Counted from the stretch's first letter, positions 22,467 to 34,194 are shown. The stretch: 64,000 nt of DNA from Macrophomina tecta (GCA_024180945.1 JAKSGN010000034.1:62001-126000), one strand, 5' to 3'. Made by a program: numbers and translations. The notes: a model not told the origin generated them from the letters alone.

Positions 22467-23069
22467 CTCTGATTGTTCGCCGGGCTCTTGCAGTCTTACG
22501 CCTCGAAGCCGCATTTGACTCCTTTGTGATTCTCGCCAATGCCGGTGCACAGTCCGCCTAGGTACGCGATTTAGTGGGCGCCAAGTCCACTCTGGCGCGT
22601 ACGGAGGGTCCGCATAGAGGTGCTGCTATGCAGGCTTGGCAGAACCACACTGCGTCCGTTCAGCTGCACGGGCTTGGTTGGTGATAACTAAGTAGGAGCG
22701 GCACTCGTTGTCTTCTTCGATGACACCTACTAAAAAAATTAATGATAATTGCAGATACTTTCCGTTCATGTTCAAAACATATCACGATAATCGGCGAATG
22801 CAGAGGAATCGCTGAAGCAGCCCGCGGTGAGGTTTATTCTATCCATCACCTCGTTCGCTATCGCAAGGTGTATCATCCAAACATGTGTCACGTTGTGCAT
22901 TGACTAGTAAACTAACTCTCATTCTCCTATAGAAAAGGAAAGAAAGAAAAGGGAAAGTATCCTACTGCCAGAAAGGCCGCCTGCGAGAGCAGAATACATG
23001 GGAAATGGATGTCTCCTAAGTACACAAACGCTAGTTCTCAGCAACCTTTGCCCATAGCTGCTCCTTCAT
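22467..23069. other. No gene seen
   Basis: The stretch contains only short frames and AT-rich patches near 22725-22760 and 22920-22950. It forms the 3' flank of gene A1. Confidence 0.4.
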
Positions 23070-24918
23070 CTACGAGTCGTTCTGGCACCCCAGCCGCGGC
23101 GTCGCGCTAGTATTTTTCTTGTATAAAGCGACAAGCACACAAGCAGCCATCTGCGTATTGAAGGCCATTTCCCGGTGAGCATATTCCTGCTCATGACCGA
23201 GTATGGGAACACCGCTGTCACCGCCAACCCTCTTCCACCTCCTACTTAAGTATTGTAAGGGCAGTATCTCGTCAAAGACGAGGGTGTCAGTAGCGTTACC
23301 CAGGTTTTGGCGGAGGAATTGGCATATCCATTGTGCTCGGTCTGCAAGCTTGACTTCCCAGGGGCCCTCGTTGTCGACACCCCGCTTACCTTTAATGAAC
23401 TTGGTCGTGCACTCCTCCCTAATGTTCAAAAACATTTCCTCATCTTCCAAGCCGATGGCTAGGCACATGATGTTTAGCTCACAGAAACAAGCGTCGAGGA
23501 TATCGTGTCGACTGGTCCACGCGGCTCTCAGCCATAGCACGGCTTCGCCGAACCAATTGAACTGATTATCGTTGAAGAATTTGCGATTGGGACCCGTCGC
23601 GGATAAGACAGAGGAAGGTGCAACGAAAACATCTGACAATATTTGCGTCACAGTGGATTTGGAGGCCACCTGGTTCCAGGAAAGATCGAATCGACGAGCG
23701 AGCTCGACCTCTCTGTAGTATTTGCCCACCCACAATTGCCGGCTGGGATTGTAGAGGGAAGTATGGGCAAAGCCGATGGGTTCAGTGTGAGAGGAGACTT
23801 CACCGGCCTTGCGCTTAAGAGGACGGCTTTGCGGTGTGCCATCTTCACGATGACACTTCTTCTGAGGAGCTCCCGAAGCTTCGAGGTCCTTTTTTCGTTC
23901 CACTTGAGTCGCTTTATCTCTGGGCGGTCCTTCATCGACTTGAACAACTACCTGCGATCCACCTTCTTCGCCATCTTCCAAGCGGTACGGCGTCTCGGTG
24001 TCAGGCTCGGTGTCAGGCTCGGTGTCAGGCTCGGTGTTAGGCTCGGTGTTAGGTTTGGTGTTAGGCTCGGTGCCAGGCTCGGTGTCACGTATCGAATTTG
24101 GGCTCGGTTGTGGGGGTTCACTAGGGTTCTTGGCGTCTCGGTGTTGGACAGTTTCCTCGTACGTAGGCGGGTTCTGTTCGACGAGCGGATTCCATGGGGC
24201 CACCAACGTGTCTTCGTAGATTTGGTACTTTTTTCCAGTCGTCAAAAACCACCTCGCGTCCGCTAAAAGTTGACTGGTAGTTGATCTGGGGAGCTTGGGC
24301 AACGTCGCTGCGTAGTCCCAGAAAGAAATTTCGGACCGCGTCCTCGCTGCCAGGCGTTCGTGGGAGATAGACGTCGAAACTCATAGCCTGAGATAGGGAC
24401 TTCAGGCTCAGGAGTAGCCTGCGCGCATGCTCGCTTGGCCGCTTCGAAGTTGTCGGTACCTGCATGGCAACACGGCCTAGTGTCTTGAGTGAGAAGTGAC
24501 AATGGACAAACTCTTTTCCCTCCTGAACGCCTGCGCTGTTGAACTGTGGGGTTGCTGGCGGAACGAGGAAGTCATAATATGAGGCCGTACTGGCGCCGCG
24601 CATGTTCACGGCATCTACCGGGATGACGAGATATGTGTTACAGTATCCGCTCGACTTGACGCCAAGCTCAAACGATAAGTGGATGGTAAGCGCTACTTCT
24701 GTAAGCGCGGCATCGCAGCCAAAAGCGATGAAGCATTTGACGTGGGTGCTACATTTATCAGAGATGCTCCCGAGGACGCACTCATCCTTCTTTGAAGGGT
24801 CTCGCCATGTAACAAGGAACGTGCTGGCATAGTTCCATTTTATGGACGAATGCGTCTCCAAAGCGTGGAAATGCGCGGGCTTTTTGCTATTGACTTCACA
24901 AGCGGCGGGATCATCCAT
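23070..24918 (-). pseudogene. PPxY-family gene A1 with a one-base frameshift
   Basis: The N-terminal frame starts MDDPAACEV at 24918 and is open to 24121. The C-terminal frame covers 24302-23070. Comparison with A2 (57023-58993) places the join at a run of six A near 24230: with five A, FDDWKK would continue into YQIYEDTLVAPWNPL as A2 does. Shared features are the same start (MDD), LLLSLKSLS, a PPTYEE motif (PPAYSE in A2), a low-complexity linker, a KRKAGE basic patch, and a C-terminal domain with GPNRKFF, LW, AQW and a MAAC helix. The linker carries TEP[DN] repeats. Function is unknown. PPxY suggests recognition by a WW-domain protein such as an Rsp5-type ubiquitin ligase (inference). The frameshift could also be a sequencing error. 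Confidence 0.7.
23996..24092. repeat. 12-bp tandem repeat coding for Thr-Glu-Pro-Asp/Asn
   Basis: About eight imperfect copies of GGCTCGGTGTCA encode TEPDTEPNTEPN-type tetrapeptides in the linker of gene A1. Differences between units are single transitions, so the array looks like a typical slippage tract under RIP-like or ordinary drift. Confidence 0.85.
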
Positions 24919-26079
24919 CTAAGTATTGAAACAATTAATTACTATTCAATGCCACATTGATAAAAATAAATGTTAACCCCTACCGCGACTGCAGTAGGAA
25001 TCCCACCCTCCCAGGCTTTAAGAGCAGCCTTGGCTCAGCAGTGCTCACCCGTCGCCGCTTCATCCGGCCCACCAGTCCTGTCCCGCGAATACAAATTGGC
25101 GGGGAGGGTGTGACAGGCAAACGTCAGGCATCCCCCGCCTCCGCCGCGCGAAAGAACAAGGGGGTGAAGGAGTGCAGTAGACCAGTTAACCATTCCGGAC
25201 TCCCGCTTATTCAATCTACAACACAGGGGAGGGAGCTGACGCAGAAGGAGAGGCCGGCTAACACCTATAGAAAGCTCGAATATAAATTCAATCAAGGAAA
25301 GGTAGTAATCAGAACAAAAGACGTACAGTCAAAAGGCCCAGAGCACGTCGTTGGGGGGGATAGTGTTGTAATAAAGCGAATAAAATTGGGGGTTGGAACG
25401 ACAACACAATCGCGGAGCGGGGCGACCACTTCTTAAGGGCGCTAAAAAAATCTGTGGCGGGAAACGTCTTGGCTGGACCGAAGTGAGGCACGTGACTATG
25501 CACGGTTCACGGAGTGTACGCGCGTCGTGTCTAATGCGTGGGACGGATCGTAAGTATTCTGCGGAGAAGGACTGCTGTTGGAAAGGATCTCAGGACATGC
25601 GGGAAGAACTGGTGGAGCTGTCTCTACTTATATGCCAACTTTGCCTGGCCGTGTAGCAAGTCTGCCGCACAGTCCAAGCAGCGCGTACGCGCCCGTGTCA
25701 CACGCGTCAGCTTGGTTACAAGGGTGACCCATGAACGGGCCATTTGGCGGTGATCCGATTGGTTGGCTCAGGGTGGGCGGCCGACCCGTTCATGAGAGGT
25801 GTTTCATTCCGCAGCTGTCATTGTCTTTCCACACGCATGGAAACGCGCAGGTTGTCCCAACACTCGGCCTGTGGCAGAACGACAAACAACAGCCCAAGCA
25901 GTACTGAAAATCTAACAGTCGCATGAGCCGTACATGCGAAGAGCATTGGCTCAGCGTGCGAGATTCATGCGCAGTCTCCCATCCACAGCGGCAGGCCATG
26001 CGCCGCTCGCTAACCGGTGCATTGCGTCAGGGCCAAGCACCTGGATGCGACGACAGCCTGAACGCTAGTGGCGGTGAAC
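24919..26079. other. No gene seen; 5' flank of A1 and intergenic
   Basis: Frames on both strands are short or of low complexity. No splice pattern ties them together. Confidence 0.4.
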
Positions 26080-26160
26080 AACCTGTGCGAACTGTGCGAA
26101 ATCTGCGAAATCTGCGAAATCTGCCAACTCTGTGAACTCTGCCAAGCATGTCTGGAGCCA
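26080..26160. repeat. 9-bp array and inverted-repeat arm, left of gene E
   Basis: TGCGAAATC-type units repeat five to six times, followed by AACTCTGCCAAGCATGTCTG. The reverse complement of 28262-28345 shows the same order: units outside, then AACTCTGCCAAGCATGTGTG inside. Confidence 0.65.
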
Positions 26161-26572
26161 CTTTTGTTTCATACCATGCAAGCCTACTACGTAGTTCTCC
26201 GCGTGGAATCCAGCTGATTATGGTCTGGAGCACGGACTAGTCGGCGACCCGCAGCCCCTCGGTTGTGCGCGATTATTCTTTTGCACCACCGCCTTGACTG
26301 AAAGAAGAGCCTGGAGCCATACGAATATGCAGGCATATGACTCCTCCTTTTGAGTCCGACAGCTGGACAGCTTTCCTTATTGGCTATGGTCCTCTCCACT
26401 GCAGAGAGGTGTCGCCGAAATAAGGGGTTGTCGAAAATTACGTGGTGAGCACTCCCATACCGCCTCTCACAGGCGGGTTTTCCGCCCACGGCGAAGCTTT
26501 CAGTACTGCAATCATAGTCTCGTTGGCCTAAGTCTACAAAGCGAAGATGCTTTATCCTACAGCTGACTGCAT

Positions 26573-27519
26573 CTACAAATTGCGCTTCCCTCTCTTTCCC
26601 CAACCCTCGTCGTCGAACTCTGTCTGGAAGTGAAAGAAAAATTGCCCTTTTGGGGCTTGCACCGTGCCCATCAGTATCCACCACAGAAAGTCTACATCAC
26701 GGTGGACTAGAAACAAGTAGAGGTCATAATCTATGGGCCCCTCTCCAGCTCTCATCAGAGGTGTCCACCAACCAAAGCTGTCCCATTCTTGCTCGTCGTT
26801 TCTCACTTGGAGCAGCTCCTTCAAAAAGGTATCGGAAAGATGGGCGAGGATGTGTTCACGCTCCTCATCACCTACGACTGTCTCGTGCCTGAGTCTCTTC
26901 CTATAATGGACAATGCCATCAATCATCCAAAACTTCAGCCCGTAAATGACGTCTCCGGGAAATGCCGCCATGATCTTATAATCCGGGTAGCTTCCAGACG
27001 GTGCGAAGGTTTTGCGTTTCACTCTCATTAAGGCGAGGCGGTCTTCTTCGTTGGAGTAGCCGGATATGGAGCTTAGTGGTTCCATAGTCAAGAAGTCTAT
27101 GAAAACAGTAAGTCATAGGAGAAACTCAGTTTTCGTGTATAGTATTTACGTGGACTCTCGCAACCGACAGGTTCAGCATTATCTTCCTCTAGAAGGAAAG
27201 CCAAAAGGCCCTCAGCCTCATTCAGAGATGAATCTATAGGCCGGAATATAATTAACGAATGGCTCAAAGTCATCACTGTAGGCGCCTTACCAAACACGTC
27301 TTTGGAAGCGGACATTTGATCTCCCTCTAATAGGGGTTTCGGAAGAGTCGTTGTCAAGGCCTCAAGTGCCTCCCTAACGGTTTTAGACTCTCCTAGAGGG
27401 TCGATATCAAGAAATCTGTCTATATCGCGTAGGATGGACTCCCAGAAATGACTATTTTCGTCCATGTCTTGTTCGGTTTGAGGTGAGGAATATGAAGGCA
27501 GATGATGAGCTTGCGCCAT
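26573..27519 (-). CDS. Gene E: two-exon protein of unknown function
   Basis: Exon 1 (27519-27150) starts MAQAHHLP and joins exon 2 (27096-26573) in phase 1 across a 53-nt intron (donor GTAAAT, acceptor TTCATAG), giving 297 residues and a TAG stop. Residues 20-110 are mostly helical and acidic (WESILRDIDRFLDIDP). The C-terminal half looks like a compact domain rich in Trp, Tyr and Phe (GYSNEEDRLALMRVKR, DVIYGLKFWMIDG, WDSFGWWTPLM, DYDLYLFLVHRD). No known family is recognised. An overlapping minus-strand frame at 26187-26684 is a shadow. The gene is the only one inside the inverted repeat pair 26080/28345 and may be cargo of an unrecognised element. Confidence 0.65.
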
Positions 27520-27569
27520 GGTGATAAGCAAAAGAGGCACAACAGACTAAAGACGAGCTATGGAGTCTC

Positions 27570-27577
27570 TTATATAG
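27570..27577 (-). promoter_or_regulatory. TATA box of gene E
   Basis: CTATATAAGAG on the minus strand lies about 50 nt before the ATG at 27519. Confidence 0.5.
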
Positions 27578-30083
27578 AACATTTTAGAGAGGCCTGCAGC
27601 TTTGCTAATTCTCCTAGGGACGGCCGGTATCGTAAAGAGAGCGGAGTCACCTCGCTTAGGAGGACATCCCTTGCCCCCTTGGGCCACTTGACTCTAAGGC
27701 GCCGCTATGCCTGCTAATGAGGCGGAGCATCTTCCCACAACGATCCTTGCCAGTTTTGGCTTATCATGCAGGAGCAACTTTCATTCAGAGCGCGTAACCA
27801 CAGCAAGGGTAAGCACTAGTGCGGTGCAAGAGACAAGCTCGAATCAGTAACGTAAGGCAGAGGAAAGCGCGTGGTATGGCCCACAGAAAGCCATGACGCG
27901 ATGAACGCAAACAAAGGCAAGAGACTAAAGTATGAGCCTCGCGTCATTCACTCCCAGAAGGAAGCTGAAGGAACTGAAGGAACACCTTGAAGGAAAAGGA
28001 CAAAGCGACGGCAGAGACGCATCTAAGGACAACCCTCTTCCAACTCTCCCGAATCGTTGAGCGAGCGTTATCTCCACTTCCAATGGCTGCAAAAGGTATA
28101 TTCGGCTTCGGAATTTCAGCATGTATGGTATCGAGCTCACTTACCGCTATTCCCCAATATTTGCTGACTTTGCGCGGGAAATAAGGATGCCTCGGATGAG
28201 CTAGCCCTGCATGATGATATTTCGGGGTCGGAGCACCCCATGCCAAGCGTGCTGCTGTAGCATATAGCTCCACACATGCTTGGCAGAGTTCGCAGAGTTT
28301 GCAAAGTTCGCAGAATTCGCGGAGTTTGCGGAGTTGCAGCGTCTAGGTGGCTCCACCCACTATCATAATATTTTTTTTTGGCAGCAGTGCAGAACTAGAG
28401 GCTGCCAGAATCGCTGCCAGCCCAACCTCCGAGGCTGGAATGACCTGATTCTACTCTTATGGGAATGGGGGGCGGGAACTTGCCAGGCGGCAGGCCGTCC
28501 TACTGCCCTTCCAGGCTTCCGATTCTCGCAATACTACGACCTGGTTGCGGATTCTGCCAAAGAAAACTTTAGGGATGCCGAGCATAGCCAACTTTAACAG
28601 GAATTTGTATCATCTGCGCTCTTGCTTGTGTCGAGAAAGGGGCAAGACTGTATTTTGGGGAACGGGCTTTTCGGCTTGCTTTCCGTGATTCTCTTCCCTA
28701 TGGCGTAGTATCTGCGTTTTCCTCTTCTCCCGTCTTTAACTAAGATGTAAACCTAGAACCACAATGCCGACCTTCATTTCCGTGTTATACAGCCACCGCG
28801 CTATGGCCAAAATGAACGATCCATGAGCGTGACCCATCGTGCGGCGTTACAATGGAAAAACGGTTCCGCTCATACAGGAAAAGGAACGCTCGGTGGGTTG
28901 GTGCAGTCACCATTGTCCCGCCTCTTCTTCACAATAACCATCGACTCCGCTTCCTAGCCTCGAAGCATGCTAATGCAGTTTCACCGACTGATTAACCGAC
29001 CTTGTTCATGCCAGAAATGCAGCAGAATGGATAAATCCGCCGCTCAATCTTTTTTATTGCAAGTCTTTCCTTCCGCAGCGGCATCCCGCCCCGTGCGGTG
29101 GAGAAAAGCGAGGCTGTGGAGCTACTAAGGTCCCTCTCTCGCAAGTTAATACCGTACTCAGCCGCTAGATGGTCCCGTTTTTGCTAGAACCGGCACCTGG
29201 TGTCACCCAGTGTGGGGCTAAATGCGTGGTTTCGTCGTACGTTCGCCACGGTTTGATACCTCATTGGTTGTGGAGCCATGAAGGTCCTTCTCTTACAAGC
29301 TCGGTCGTATGCTCTTCAAGGCCCGGCCTCTCTTCGGTTTCCAGGATCAAGGGGGATGCAGTGGGGGTCAGTTACGCAGCAATCCAACTGGCGATCTTTC
29401 CGATGCGTTAGTATCTATGCGTTGGTGAGCGTTGTCGCCGTCATGCCGCGTATGATTAGCGTACAAAAGTTCCGCCCTTCCAGGACCATGCGTCGAGGCT
29501 GTGCAAAGAAGCTCAAAGCTAGTTGGCGGTCTCGAGTGTGGCCCTCATGGCACCGGTCCAGCAGGAACGAGCCACCTCCAACTCTGTTAATAGCTCTCCT
29601 CCGGGAGTGTCAGTAATCTAGAGTATGGTAACAGAACTTCCAGTGTGACTTAGTGCTTAGGGGTTGCGTTACTAATATGACTTCTCCGCTCCGGAACGGT
29701 TCCAGCACCGTGGCAATCAGTGATCCGATGGAGAAGCCCACCGCAGTGAGATCTCGGATGCTCCGTGTTCATTTGTTACAGAAGAGCTCATAAACGATCT
29801 TTTCTGCGACACGGATTCTGACAGGGGGGTTTGCGGACGGGTATGGTGATAATAATAGTGACATCGGCAGCGATGCTACTAGTCAACGGCAAAGGCGGGG
29901 TTCTAAGCCATCCGTAAACGCCCCCACAGTCTGTGCCCAGTGATAGTGGATTGTTAGCCAAACAACTTCGAAGTTACCGGGGCAAATTTTCAGCGGTGTA
30001 ATAGCTTATGAGGAAGCGTGATGAATGCAACAAAAAAGAGCCACGGTATCGATAAGTCGTTAAGACTTGTCTCTACTCTACAT
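27578..30083. other. No confident gene; holds the right repeat arm and two weak frames
   Basis: A minus-strand frame at 27944-28273 looks weakly protein-like, but has no motifs or splice partners. Frames at 29169-29616 on the plus strand are equally weak. A run of nine T lies near 28370. The stretch between 28620 and 30083 shows nothing I can interpret. Confidence 0.35.
28262..28345. repeat. 9-bp array and inverted-repeat arm, right of gene E
   Basis: TTTGCAAAG/TTCGCAGAG-type units, oriented opposite to 26080-26160 and sharing a 20-nt core with it (one mismatch). Confidence 0.65.
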
Positions 30084-30092
30084 ATATAAAAC
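30084..30092 (+). promoter_or_regulatory. TATA box of the zinc-finger gene
   Basis: TATATAAAA lies about 100 nt before the ATG at 30190. Confidence 0.6.
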
Positions 30093-30189
30093 GTAGCCCC
30101 TTGTTTCCGGTCATAGAGCTTCACGACCCATCTGCTCTCGACTTCACCCTCCAGTACGTTTAAACACCATTCAGGTGGTACCCCCTATC

Positions 30190-31298
30190 ATGGCATCCGG
30201 CAAGGAAATAACATATGTGAGAGACTTAATTCCTCAGGGTGGACATTCGGCTGTGTCATTTCTGGAGGGTGTAAGTGAGCCGAGGCGCATTTTCCTTCAA
30301 GTACTGACATATTCAAGGCCCATTTACCGCCCGGCGCCCATGCAGCTGTAGCTCATTTAGAGTCGGTAAGTGCAGGCACAAGTGCGATTGCTTGAGTTAG
30401 GTCCCAATGTGCTGTACTAAAATATGTCTAGCGCAGCAAAGGGCCTTACTCCATGACGGAAGACCTTCTAAGAACTCGGGATACCATACTTACGACTATG
30501 GAAATTCAGGCTAGAGATCAGAGAGCCTGGCTTTTCCATGTACGCCAAATGGCAGCATTAAGAGCACCGCCTTTCATGTCATCTTTAATCACAGATCGCG
30601 AAAACTATAGGAGCCCCATGGACTTGCAACCACCGAAGCAGTTCGTATCCTTGCAAGCGCTTGGTATAAACTACGATGCATCTTTAGCTCAGTAACACAA
30701 CCAAGCTAATGACATGTTAGACAATGGAGAATATCTGGATCCTCTAGTCATGCAATCATCGAAGCAGTCCATGACCTTTCAAGGTTCCACAACGGATCAC
30801 GATAAAGTCTCTAATGCAACCCTTGAAACGATGAACGGCGTCCCAAATAGCGGCGAACATCAGGACCTATTAGCTCCGCAAGAGCCCAATGTTGGCCACA
30901 ACCAAGTTTCGGGCGTATATCCCAGCACATCGAACGGCATCCTAGGCGCGGGCAACAGCTTCACGGTGGACAAGCCACTCTTCATGGAAGACGAAAGAGG
31001 AATTTCATGCTCATACCCACAGTGTGCCAAGAAATATAAGAAGGCTTGCAACTTCGAACTCCATTGGTGCAAGCATTTCCAAGATGATAGGGCTTCTTCA
31101 CCGGAGAATCCGCTTTTCAAAGAAGAGAAGGAAATGATTGTCTGTTTGTTCCCGCATTGTTTCAAACGCTTCGAGAGAAAGGGCAATTTCACGACTCATT
31201 GGCGCCGATACCACTCCGTAAAGAAGTCAAGCAAGCTCAACACGAAGCAGCGTCTCAGGGTCAGCCGTGACAAAATGCAAACGGTACGACTTCCCTGA
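30190..31298 (+). pseudogene. C2H2 zinc-finger gene with an internal TAA
   Basis: Exons 30190-30270, 30318-30365 and 30432-31298 join in phase 0 (introns of 47 and 66 nt, donors GTAAGT). Exons 1 and 2 encode short similar segments (GGHSAVSFLEG, GAHAAVAHLES). The third exon has a TAA at 30693-30695, and the frame then continues open to 31298. The sequence on either side of the stop is a diverged internal repeat (SPMDLQPPKQ, DPLVMQSSKQ), which argues that it was one protein of about 330 residues. Two C2H2 fingers lie at the C-terminus: C-x4-C-x12-H-x3-H (CSYPQC) and C-x4-C-x12-H-x4-H (CLFPHC). Such proteins usually bind DNA or RNA. As it stands it may express two shorter products or none; alternatively a downstream ATG at 30714 starts a finger-only protein. 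Confidence 0.65.
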
Positions 31299-31626
31299 CC
31301 TGATTGATCTCGCTTCCACTTCACCAAGCATTCCTGATTTTCATCTAACATACTGGCACGAGAAGGCTTCTGGATACACATACCCCACAGGTGGCACAAT
31401 GTACGACCCGGCTGGCCACAAAAAATTGCCATCTGAGAATTAGCATTAACCCGTTGCGACGGGTCAATTCGATAGCTCCCTTAGCGCTGGAAATAGCCGC
31501 TGAGCTGCATGCCTGCTTCCTGGAATCTACCATCCAGCAACATGCTCTTTGCCGAAGGTCGACTATTTAAGTCTGGCTTCTCCCCAAAAGCAACGATGTA
31601 GTTCGTCAGTCAAAAAAAAAAAAAAA

Positions 31627-31944
31627 ATGGCAATTCAAAAGCATCCCAATTTTTACCGCCATATTCAATTCTTAAAGCTACCAATTTCTCCAATCTATCC
31701 TATGCCCATCGGAACCCCTCATCCTCGCTTTCCAAAAACTATTCTTCACTTCTGGCTCCTCGTCGAGGCCGAACTCGACGACATAGCGCGTTACTACTCT
31801 CAATCAGTGCCAGACGAGTATACGATGCTGTATCCGCACCCCATGAACTGGGATGAGCAAGCGTTTAAGCGTATGGGTGATAGCATGCGACTTTATATGA
31901 AACGGAGGGAGTTTGGTCTCTTTTTTGGTTTACAAATTGACTAG
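31627..31944 (+). CDS. Small conserved fungal protein (family with a GTPHPxFPKTIL motif)
   Basis: A 105-residue frame starts just after a run of about 14 A. The pattern GTPHPRFPKTILHFWLL, then LDDIARYYSQSVPDE and a basic KRREFGLFFGL ending, resembles small proteins I recall from accessory regions of other Hypocreales and Colletotrichum, where they are annotated as hypothetical. No catalytic motif is visible. The poly-A stretch directly upstream makes the start uncertain: either this ATG, or an upstream exon joined through it. Confidence 0.5.
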   Translation: MAIQKHPNFYRHIQFLKLPISPIYPMPIGTPHPRFPKTILHFWLLVEAELDDIARYYSQSVPDEYTMLYPHPMNWDEQAFKRMGDSMRLYMKRREFGLFFGLQID

Positions 31945-32706
31945 AAGAGATTACGCGACTGATTTACTATTGCCCCTGTACTTGAACCTCCTGTAGATAG
32001 ACTAATTCTTCATGATATGATCAAGCCCAGTGCTCGTCACTATTTCCCTCCAATTTCTGTTCTGATCTTTCTCATCAGCAAACTGTTCTCAAGAATGCAT
32101 GGGTGTTGGATTTTCGTGAGTGAAGAGTAGTGAGGTCAAAGAGAGTAGATTCTGCCTGTCTCCTGAGAGGGAGGTAGGTAGGCTTGCTTATTATACATAA
32201 ATGAGTGCTTGAATAACCGAGGAGAGCAGAAGCCGATATTGCTATCCGAAGCTTGTGAAGATGAGGAGTAGTGAGGAGGTGGCAAATAGTAGATGCTGGT
32301 TTGAGGCTGTAAGGCAAAATAGTCTGACACTTATCGGTACCCAACGTTGCCAGTCGCGCTCATCCTCCCACCCCCTCTCGATTCCTCTCTTTTCCTCCCG
32401 TCCTTCCATTCTCCTCGCCAATGATCGACCCTAGCGAAAGCCACAGCATGTCTGTACTTTTTCCACTTCCGCACCACAGCTCCAAATATGCTAACCCTTC
32501 ACTGCTTGCATTAGTCGAGAGCTAAGTGGCCCTTCGATAACTGTTGCGATGATCGAGTGCGGCATCGCTTCTCATCACTATCCACCCGCAAATGGTAGAG
32601 CCAGGACTGAGAGTATTGCTAGAGATCTCTGTACTTCTCCAAGGCCTTATACCACACGCTAAGGACTACATACTAGGGGAGTGTTTTGCTGTCGCCGAGG
32701 AACCGG
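31945..32706. other. No gene seen
   Basis: This is a pyrimidine-rich and purine-rich intergenic stretch with short frames only. Confidence 0.4.
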
Positions 32707-32952
32707 CTAGGTTTCAGCTCTATCAAACGGCACATATGATTCCAGATCAAAGCTGAGGCAGTAATTATACAAAGTATTAGTTTTTGCAAGTTCCAATGCC
32801 TTAAATTGTTCTACACGTACGATTGAAGCGTGCAGCGTGTTGGCTATCCAGTCTGACTTCGTCGCGAATTGCTGAAAAGCCGTTGCCAGTACCTCGTTGC
32901 CACAAACTTTAAAAACTGCGGGTGTCATACCGAATTCATCACAACGCCACAT
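32707..32952 (-). CDS. Possible small gene or terminal exon
   Basis: The frame codes for 81 residues (MWRCDEFGMTP start) with a plausible amphipathic composition. A CTAG acceptor-like site sits just upstream of the ATG, so it may be the last exon of a longer gene, but no upstream exon was found. No family is recognised. Confidence 0.3.
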   Translation of the reverse strand: MWRCDEFGMTPAVFKVCGNEVLATAFQQFATKSDWIANTLHASIVRVEQFKALELAKTNTLYNYCLSFDLESYVPFDRAET

Positions 32953-33269
32953 AGAGATCTAGAACATGTATTGAAGGCTGCCATTTTGAGCAAAAAGCAC
33001 AAAGATATATGAGAGTAGTCAAAATAAGTGTGCATTGGATCAATGATCCATCCCAATGTCTTATATCACCGCACGCAGAGTGGTAGCTAAGTGCTACTGG
33101 GGGTTTGAACAATGGGATAAATCAGGTATCGGGTGTTTCTATCGTCAAAAACCTGCATTCCACCAAAAGATGTTTGCAGTGGCGCAACTCGTAACTTCTA
33201 TCCTCTCTCGTTAAAGATCAGGGATAGAGAGAAATCGATATAGCCCTTCTCTACTATTGCATGAAGCTA

Positions 33270-34194
33270 CTAAATAAGAAAACCCTCAAAGTCCCAACTC
33301 AAGCCTACCATGTAATGGGAAGTCTCCCCATGACCGGTGAAAATGTCAAGCATATGATCCATGTGCCGGCGGGTTAGTAAAGCCTTGATGCCATCAAGGT
33401 TCTTTTCCTTTCCCTCTCCGGGGGAGAGCCACTCGGACCAGGAGCCGTAGATGCCCGCCCCATGTGCGCCTGGTTTTCTGGCCCATAGGGCTAATCCCGA
33501 AGGGCGAGGAGTACCTTCCGTAGGCTCCCATACAACAAACTTCTTGTACATAAATTTTCCTTTCTTGCGGCGAAGCAATAGCTGAAGGATATCTTTCGGA
33601 CTTGGTGGAACCGAGCGGTGATTTTGCTTAAGAACCTCTCCTTGGTTACAACTCCCCGGTTTCATGTACGGGCTTGAGTTTTCACTTCCTTTGAAATTGC
33701 CATGTTCTTCATGATGGGCTCGAATCATTGTCTCTGTGAAAATTAGAGGCGAAAAATTCACTCGTATGTAAGTGAGCGCTTGCCTTGAAACCCCTTATCC
33801 CGATGCAGAAGGATACTGCCATCCTCGGAGCGTGTCGCGGATGGACCACTCGCCCCCATTATGTGGGCATGGTTCACAGACTTAGTCTTCCCTGAATGAA
33901 TAGATGACTGATCACAGGAGTCGAAGTACAAGGAACAGTCATCCGTGCTGCGTTCAAGTCCACCGGTTTCTAGAACTACTTTTACATCCAAAGGTAAGAC
34001 AGGATGCCGTTGCCTTCCGAATGCTGTGTCATTCTCGTGCTTATTCCAGCCTAGAAAAATTAGAAATACGTTCATGTATGTACCATCCCATTAAGAAAAC
34101 ATTTGTACATACTGTTCACAGAGGAACGGATGACCTGAGTCATTACGGGCCTCTCAGGGGCCGGGCTGCTGATTTCGTTTTTGTTGCCTTCCAT
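33270..34194 (-). CDS. Gene D: three-exon protein with a likely GC-AG intron
   Basis: Exon 1 (34194-34113) and exon 2 (34050-33784) join across a normal 62-nt GT-AG intron (34051-34112). Exon 2 joins exon 3 (33733-33270) in frame only if the 50-nt intron 33734-33783 starts with GCAAGC, a GC-AG donor in the CAAG|GCAAGC context, with branch TCTAAT and acceptor TTTCACAG. The product is about 270 residues. The first half is hydrophilic. The second half has an aromatic-rich domain (LWARKPGAHGAGIYGSWSEW, HGETSHYMVGLSWDFEGFL). No family is recognised. The same junction in any other phase creates an early stop, which supports the model. Confidence 0.6.

Noticed and set aside
24225..24240. Programmed minus-one frameshifting in gene A1
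   Set aside because: The needed shift is plus one relative to the upstream frame, and the codon phase does not fit an X XXY YYZ heptamer; an extra A is simpler.
24957..25436. Plus-strand 159-codon ORF
   Set aside because: Low-complexity, very basic, with no motif, paralogue or promoter signal; most likely a chance frame.
26187..26684. Minus-strand ORF overlapping the 3' part of gene E
   Set aside because: It overlaps the spliced gene E in another frame, is Arg-rich as antiphase shadows often are, and has no splice partner.
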